Assembly: GCA_001275005.1 (NCBI GenBank)
Contig: JWZX01003390.1
Coordinates: 1-53,780 of the forward strand
Reading direction: 5' to 3'
From: Chrysochromulina tobinii
Lineage: Eukaryota; Haptophyta; Prymnesiales; Chrysochromulinaceae
DNA length: 53,780 nt
The notes beneath the pieces were generated by a model. It made no database searches. It worked only from the letters and a program-made list of their open reading frames with translations, and was not told the DNA's origin. Of this stretch, positions 53,699 to 53,780 are shown piece by piece. Numbering within the stretch: position 1 is the first letter of the stretch; the number at the start of each line of letters is the position of its first letter. Made by a program: the position numbers and the translations under genes.

Positions 53699-53780
53699 GG
53701 GGGGGTTTGTTATCGAGTTTGGGGGGGGTTGTTATCAGGATACGTATCCTGATGTATTGTGATGTATCCTGCGTGTATCC
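53699..53780 (-). repeat. Right inverted terminal repeat (82 bp)
   Basis: Reverse complement of 65-146 with two substitutions. Contains the palindrome at 53734-53753 and two G-runs. The window ends inside the repeat. Confidence 0.9.

Noticed and set aside
1..53780. Large DNA virus or linear plasmid genome because of the inverted terminal repeats
   Set aside because: Gene content is cellular (spliceosomal, flagellar, plastid, ER) with introns, and no viral capsid, packaging or polymerase gene is present. A cellular minichromosome or repeat-bounded contig remains possible.

Overview
The window looks like nuclear DNA of a compact, GC-rich, flagellated alga with a secondary (red-lineage) plastid. 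A haptophyte is my best guess, but this is inference. The reasons are as follows. Genes are eukaryotic (a spliceosomal cyclophilin, an ER J-protein, axonemal proteins, F-box, SET, PP2C and a cyclic-nucleotide-gated-type channel). They are interrupted by short GT-AG introns. A few proteins start with a signal peptide followed by a basic, transit-like stretch, as expected for bipartite plastid targeting. I found no rRNA, tRNA, CRISPR array, transposase or integrase. Because of the high GC, long open frames run antisense to most genes; I treated these as shadows.

Layout. 1-369: repeat-rich left end. 370-9105: NHL-BTB protein (+), four-EF-hand repeat protein (-), ERdj3-like J-protein with three Cys-rich modules (+, 3 exons), MNS1-type axonemal coiled coil (+, 2 exons). 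9814-17525: CWC27 cyclophilin (-, 2 exons) head-to-head with NAD-glycerol-3-phosphate dehydrogenase (+, 2 exons), an Ala-rich coiled coil (-), an Old-Yellow-Enzyme-type flavin oxidoreductase (-) head-to-head with a HAD phosphatase (+). 17817-29468: ENT-type nucleoside transporter (-) and MFS transporter (+), lipid-anchored PP2C (+), GH32 invertase-like enzyme with an inserted PAN/apple-like module (-), LCMT-type methyltransferase (+), CNG-type channel (+). 29820-37775: coiled coil with an apparently young intron (-), UVR-motif protein (+), small unknown (-), SET protein (-), two-pass membrane protein with a Pro/His-rich loop (-). 38406-50364: seven + strand genes: CIMIP2/FAM166-like axonemal protein, MGDG-synthase/UgtP-type glycosyltransferase, tandem-SAP ADP-ribosyltransferase, a frameshifted Ala/Glu coiled coil, a SAP-BART protein, an ankyrin protein and an F-box/WD40-like protein. 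50823-53502: a probably plastid-targeted three-RRM protein (-, 3 exons). 53699-53780: an inverted copy of the left-end repeat.

Together these are 28 gene models in 53.8 kb, many in close divergent pairs. They are mostly housekeeping, signalling, lipid/carbon, plastid and flagellar functions rather than one pathway.

The most unusual signals are not a gene cassette. (1) An 82-bp inverted terminal repeat (80/82 matches) bounds the window, with a 20-bp perfect palindrome in each copy. (2) Three introns are flanked by or built from direct repeats whose junctions carry AG|GT, as expected if introns arise by tandem duplication or insertion with target-site duplication. (3) Two introns in unrelated genes share a 26-nt module covering the likely branch point. 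Domain novelties include SAP-SAP-ADP-ribosyltransferase, SAP-BART, Cys-module J-protein, an RRM split by a long low-complexity insert, and a channel without the GYG-type filter.
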